From NCBI RefSeq assembly GCF_900141985.1, contig NZ_FQZK01000020.1, positions 1 through 64,000 on the forward strand: DNA of 64,000 bases, written 5' to 3'. The translations under genes and the position numbers were made by a program. The notes under the pieces are model-generated. The model had not been told where the DNA came from and ran no database searches. It was given only the letters and a program-made list of their open reading frames with translations. The stretch comes from Nocardiopsis flavescens. GTDB taxonomy: Bacteria; Actinomycetota; Actinomycetes; Streptosporangiales; Streptosporangiaceae. Positions 60,690 through 64,000 of this stretch are shown here, piece after piece (position 1 is the stretch's first letter; each line of letters starts with the position of its first letter).

Positions 60690-61154
60690 GTGTCCGACCC
60701 GGTTCCGTCGACCCGTACGTCCGACGCCGACCGCGATCGTGTCGCGCAGCTCCTCCAGGAGCACTTCGCGCAGGGCCGCCTGGACCACGAGGAGTTCACC
60801 GAGCGGCTGGGCCGCGCGTACAAGGCGCGGACCGTGGACGAGCTCCAGGTGGTCACGCGGGACCTCCCCGAGCGCGACCTGGCGGAGGTCCGCGGCGCGG
60901 CCCCCCGCCGGGACGAGGGGGCCCCGGTCCCGGTGCTGACCCTGCGCGACCCCGCTCTGATGGTGCCCTGGATGCTCTACGCCGGGGTCAACGTGCTGTG
61001 CTTCGTGATCTGGCTCATCCTGTTCCTGACCACCGACTACCAGTACCCGTGGTTCCTGTGGGTCCTGGGGCCCTGGGGGATCGTGATGGGCGTCGCCACC
61101 GTCGGCGTGCTGGCCTCGGGCCGGGGCCGCCGGGACGAGCTGGAAGAGGGCTGA
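60690..61154 (+). CDS. DUF1707 domain protein with two membrane helices
   Basis: 154 residues, GTG at 60690. Residues 8-65 form the DUF1707 helical domain (TSDADRDRVAQLLQEHFAQGRLDHEEFTERLGRAYKARTVDEL). After a charged linker come two membrane segments (about 92-115 and 119-144). DUF1707 is a small cytosolic helical domain common in actinobacteria, often fused to membrane parts; function unknown. It sits between map and infA in many actinomycetes. Confidence 0.88.
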   Translation: MSDPVPSTRTSDADRDRVAQLLQEHFAQGRLDHEEFTERLGRAYKARTVDELQVVTRDLPERDLAEVRGAAPRRDEGAPVPVLTLRDPALMVPWMLYAGVNVLCFVIWLILFLTTDYQYPWFLWVLGPWGIVMGVATVGVLASGRGRRDELEEG

Positions 61155-61491
61155 CCCGGGCCGCGGGCGCCGGGGCCGGAGCGGGCCCGGGGAAGAGAAC
61201 GGCCGGCCGGGGCGTTGAGCCGGGGGGCCGCGCGGATCGCCGGTCCGGAGTGGTTGCCGCGAGGGGATAGACTGTCCTTGCCCATACGCGGGCTGTTGGG
61301 TCAGTCTGCCTTCTTCGCGCCACGTCCCTCCAGAGACGTACCGCTCCTTGCAGTTGGCCCGAACTTCCAGTGTCCTCGGTGTCGGCGACGCGGGTTCCCC
61401 CCGTCGTCGGTGCCTTCACGTCGTGTGAAGGGGCACCGGGGTCGCGTCGGGTTGTCATGATCGACCAGTTGATGAGCGAGGCGTGGAGGAC
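61155..61491 (+). other. infA upstream region
   Basis: About 340 bases without a gene. GATAGACT at 61266-61273 contains the -10 box TAGACT; no clear -35 is found. The leader to infA would be about 210 bases. Confidence 0.5.
61268..61273 (+). promoter_or_regulatory. Candidate -10 box for infA-rpmJ-rpsM-rpsK
   Basis: TAGACT, a frequent strong -10 in actinomycetes, 219 bases before infA. The -35 region is poor. Confidence 0.45.
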
Positions 61492-61713
61492 ATGGCCAAG
61501 AAAGACGGCGCCATCGAGATCGAGGGCTCCGTTGTCGAGTCCCTACCCAACGCGATGTTCAAGGTAGAGCTCGACAACGGGCACCAAGTCCTTGCCCACA
61601 TCAGCGGCAAGATGCGGATGAACTACATCCGCATTCTCCCCGACGACCGCGTCGTCGTGGAGCTGAGCCCGTACGACCTCACGCGCGGGCGCATCGTTTA
61701 CCGCTACAAGTAG
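61492..61713 (+). CDS. infA: Translation initiation factor IF-1
   Basis: 73 residues, ATG at 61492 with GGAGG 4-8 bases upstream; a GTG three codons earlier is part of the ribosome-binding site. [72 protein letters not shown] is the complete OB-fold protein, recognisable in every segment. It blocks the A site during initiation. 46 bases before rpmJ. Confidence 0.99.
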   Translation: MAKKDGAIEIEGSVVESLPNAMFKVELDNGHQVLAHISGKMRMNYIRILPDDRVVVELSPYDLTRGRIVYRYK

Positions 61714-61759
61714 ACCGTCCGGGCCTCACGGCCGGGACGGCTCCGAGTTCGGAGTCACC

Positions 61760-61873
61760 ATGAAGGTCAAGCCGAGCGTCAAGAAGATCTGCGCGAAGTG
61801 CCGCGTGATCCGTCGCAACCGTCGGATCATGGTCATCTGCGCGGACCCGCGGCACAAGCAGCGCCAGGGCTAA
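61760..61873 (+). CDS. rpmJ: 50S ribosomal protein L36
   Basis: 37 residues, ATG at 61760. [19 protein letters not shown] starts it, with CAKC, a third Cys in [14 protein letters not shown] and a His completing the zinc site of the C+ type. Full length for the family. It lies between infA and rpsM, the standard place. Confidence 0.98.
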   Translation: MKVKPSVKKICAKCRVIRRNRRIMVICADPRHKQRQG

Positions 61874-62103
61874 CACCCGGCCCGCCGGCCGCGGCGCACG
61901 CCGCATGGACCCGATCGGGGGAGTTCTTCCCCGGTGCGGGGCCGAGTTTTCTCAAGTGAACAACCTGCTCCGATCTCCGGGTGCCGCGCGACGCGGCCGG
62001 CCCGGGGAGAACCCCCGGTCGGAGGCCGGGGCCTCGTCGATTGGGCGACGAGAGGGTGGAGCGGGTCAGACCTCCGCGAAGGCATGGATGGAGTTTCGCC
62101 CAC

Positions 62104-62484
62104 ATGGCACGTATTGAAGGCGTCGACCTTCCCCGCGACAAGCGGGTGGAGATCGCTCTCACGTACATCTTCGGGATCGGCCGCACCCGCGCGCTCGAGA
62201 CCCTGAAGGAAACCGGTGTCGACGGCAACACCCGCGTCTACCAGCTGTCCGAAGAGGACCTGGTCAAGCTGCGCGAGTGGATCGGCGCGAACTACCAGGT
62301 CGAGGGTGACCTGCGCCGCGAGGTGCAGGGCGACATCCGTCGCAAGATGGAGATCGGCAGCTACCAGGGCATCCGCCACCGCCGCGGCCTCCCGGTCCGC
62401 GGCCAGCGCACCCAGACCAACGCGCGCACCCGCAAGGGCAAGAAGAAGACCGTGGCCGGTAAGAAGAAGGCCGGTAAGAAGTAG
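62104..62484 (+). CDS. rpsM: 30S ribosomal protein S13
   Basis: 126 residues from the ATG at 62104; the open frame upstream has no homology. [31 protein letters not shown] starts it, [27 protein letters not shown] is the tRNA-contacting tail, and a lysine-rich end follows. 230 bases separate it from rpmJ; this stretch holds no gene. Confidence 0.99.
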   Translation: MARIEGVDLPRDKRVEIALTYIFGIGRTRALETLKETGVDGNTRVYQLSEEDLVKLREWIGANYQVEGDLRREVQGDIRRKMEIGSYQGIRHRRGLPVRGQRTQTNARTRKGKKKTVAGKKKAGKK

Positions 62485-62550
62485 TCCGCTCGGACCATTC
62501 GACCGCGTCCGAGAAGAACAACGGACCGATGATCTCTGGGAGTTTCGCTC

Positions 62551-62955
62551 ATGCCGCCTAAGGGCCGTCAGGGTGCCGCGCGCAAGGTGCGCCGCAAGGA
62601 AAAGAAGAACATTGTCCACGGACACGCTCACATCAAGAGCACGTTCAACAACACGATCGTGAGCATCACGGACCCGACCGGTGCCGTGATCTCGTGGGCC
62701 AGCTCCGGCCAGGTGGGCTTCAAGGGTTCGCGCAAGTCGACCCCCTACGCCGCGCAGATGGCCGCCGAGGCCGCCGCCCGCCGCGCGCAGGAGCACGGCG
62801 TCCGCAAGGTGGACGTCTTCGTGAAGGGTCCGGGCTCGGGCCGCGAGACCGCCATCCGCTCGCTCCAGGCGACCGGGCTGGAGGTCGGCTCGATCCAGGA
62901 CGTCACCCCGGTGCCGCACAACGGCTGCCGTCCGCCCAAGCGCCGCCGGGTCTGA
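62551..62955 (+). CDS. rpsK: 30S ribosomal protein S11
   Basis: 134 residues, ATG at 62551. [50 protein letters not shown] and [17 protein letters not shown] are diagnostic. It forms the platform and the E-site mRNA path. Unlike E. coli, no rpsD follows before rpoA; this is usual for high-GC actinomycetes. Confidence 0.99.
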   Translation: MPPKGRQGAARKVRRKEKKNIVHGHAHIKSTFNNTIVSITDPTGAVISWASSGQVGFKGSRKSTPYAAQMAAEAAARRAQEHGVRKVDVFVKGPGSGRETAIRSLQATGLEVGSIQDVTPVPHNGCRPPKRRRV

Positions 62956-62965
62956 TCCCGGCCGA

Positions 62966-63094
62966 GGCGCCCGCGGTCCTATCCGCGCGGGCGCCCCGCC
63001 GCGCTTGAACCCGCGCCGGGCCCGGAGATGATCCGGGACCGCGCGGGCCGGGTAGGAATCCGAGTGGGAACACGGGCACCCCGCGGGTGCCCGT
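62966..63094 (+). terminator. Two hairpins between rpsK and rpoA
   Basis: GGCGCCCGCG (62966) pairs with CGCGGGCGCC (62986-62995). A second hairpin ACGGGCACCC / GGGTGCCCGT with a CGC loop spans 63072-63094. They may trim or attenuate the transcript before rpoA. Confidence 0.65.
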
Positions 63095-63143
63095 CCGGTG
63101 GCCGTCAAATAGCGGGCGGCCATGTGGAAGGGAAATACGGACC

Positions 63144-64000
63144 ATGCTGATCGCACAGCGACCCACGCTGACCGAGGAGCCGATCTCCGACCTGCGCTCG
63201 AAGTTCGTCATCGAGCCGCTGGAGCCGGGCTTCGGCTACACCATCGGAAACTCTCTGCGCAGGACCCTCCTCTCCTCCATCCCGGGTGCGGCCGTCACCA
63301 GCATCCGGATCGAGGGCGTCGAGCACGAGTTCACCACCGTGCCCGGCGTCAAGGAGGACGTCACGGAGATGATCCTCAACCTCAAGGGCCTGGTCGTCAG
63401 CTCCGAGCACGACGAGCCGGTGCTGATGTACCTGCGCAAGCAGGGCCCGGGTGTGGTGACCGCCGCGGACATCGCTCCGCCGGCCGGTGTCGAGGTGCAC
63501 AACCCCGACCTGCACATCGCCACGCTCAACGGCAAGGGCAAGCTGGAGATGGAGCTGACGGTCGAGCGCGGCCGCGGCTACGTCTCGGCGACGCAGAACA
63601 AGCAGGCCGGGCAGGAGATCGGTCGGATCCCGATCGACTCCATCTACTCCCCGGTCCTGCGTGTGACCTACAAGGTCGAGGCCACCCGAGTCGAGCAGCG
63701 CACCGACTTCGACCGCCTGATCGTCGACATCGAGACCAAGCCCGCCATCCGTCCCCGCGACGCCGTGGCGAGCGCCGGTAAGACGCTGGTGGAGCTGTTC
63801 GGTCTGGCCCGCGAGCTCAACGTCGACGCCGAGGGCATCGACATGGGCCCGTCGCCGACGGACGCCGCCCTGGCGGCCGACCTGGCGCTGCCGATCGAGG
63901 ACCTCAACCTCACGGTCCGTTCCTACAACTGCCTCAAGCGTGAGGGCATCCACAGCGTTGGCGAGCTGGTTGCCCGATCCGAGCAGGACCTGTTGGACAT
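63144..64000 (+). CDS. rpoA: DNA-directed RNA polymerase subunit alpha (cut by window edge)
   Basis: 285 residues visible of about 340, ATG at 63144. The N-terminal dimerisation domain is complete: [39 protein letters not shown] and [21 protein letters not shown]. The linker and the start of the C-terminal domain ([28 protein letters not shown]) that binds UP elements and regulators are visible before the edge. It nucleates assembly of the core polymerase. Confidence 0.98.
   Translation, partial: MLIAQRPTLTEEPISDLRSKFVIEPLEPGFGYTIGNSLRRTLLSSIPGAAVTSIRIEGVEHEFTTVPGVKEDVTEMILNLKGLVVSSEHDEPVLMYLRKQGPGVVTAADIAPPAGVEVHNPDLHIATLNGKGKLEMELTVERGRGYVSATQNKQAGQEIGRIPIDSIYSPVLRVTYKVEATRVEQRTDFDRLIVDIETKPAIRPRDAVASAGKTLVELFGLARELNVDAEGIDMGPSPTDAALAADLALPIEDLNLTVRSYNCLKREGIHSVGELVARSEQDLLD

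Overview
The window is chromosomal DNA from a very high-GC actinomycete. It has GTG and TTG starts, TANNNT -10 boxes, actinobacterial KorAB, a HadA/HadB pair beside rpmG, and the Streptomyces-like order rpmG-hadA-hadB-murB ... add-aspC-tRNA-Trp-secE-nusG-rplKA-lipoprotein-rplJL-rpoBC-rpsLG-fusA-tuf-S10-spc-alpha. The protein style fits Nocardiopsis or a close relative of the Streptosporangiales; this genus call is inference.

Left part, 1-7.3 kb: the N-terminal end of an IS30-type transposase runs off the left edge. It is followed by a small protein with a Tyr/Gly/Gln low-complexity tail, an SDR-like NAD(P)-binding protein, the 2-oxoacid:ferredoxin oxidoreductase pair korA-korB, an M48 (HtpX-like) membrane protease, YajQ and tRNA-Tyr(GTA).

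Accessory part, 7.3-19.0 kb, between tRNA-Tyr and tRNA-Thr: a four-gene tandem array of tiny secreted two-cysteine proteins (chaplin/rodlin-like), a lipoprotein, and an overlapping three-gene operon of Wadjet type III (TIGR02677/02678/02680) proteins. The first operon protein lacks its N-terminal half and no JetD nuclease gene is present. A separate ABC-type ATPase with a CxxC zinc-hook-like motif follows. This is the best candidate for an unusual system.

Middle part, 19.0-32 kb: tRNA-Thr, tRNA-Met, rpmG, hadA, hadB, murB, a lipoprotein, a TMEM165/GDT1 cation exporter under a yybP-ykoY (Mn2+) riboswitch, adenosine deaminase, an aminotransferase, tRNA-Trp, secE, nusG, rplK, rplA, a lipoprotein, and rplJ-rplL with an L10 leader.

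Right part, 32-64 kb: rpoB-rpoC, an 870-residue repeat protein with a two-helix membrane anchor, then rpsL-rpsG-fusA-tuf. The S10 and spc operons follow, then secY-adk-map, a DUF1707 protein, infA-rpmJ-rpsM-rpsK and the start of rpoA. These are the core transcription, translation and secretion genes, closely packed, often with 1-4 base overlaps, and punctuated by strong hairpins at operon joints.
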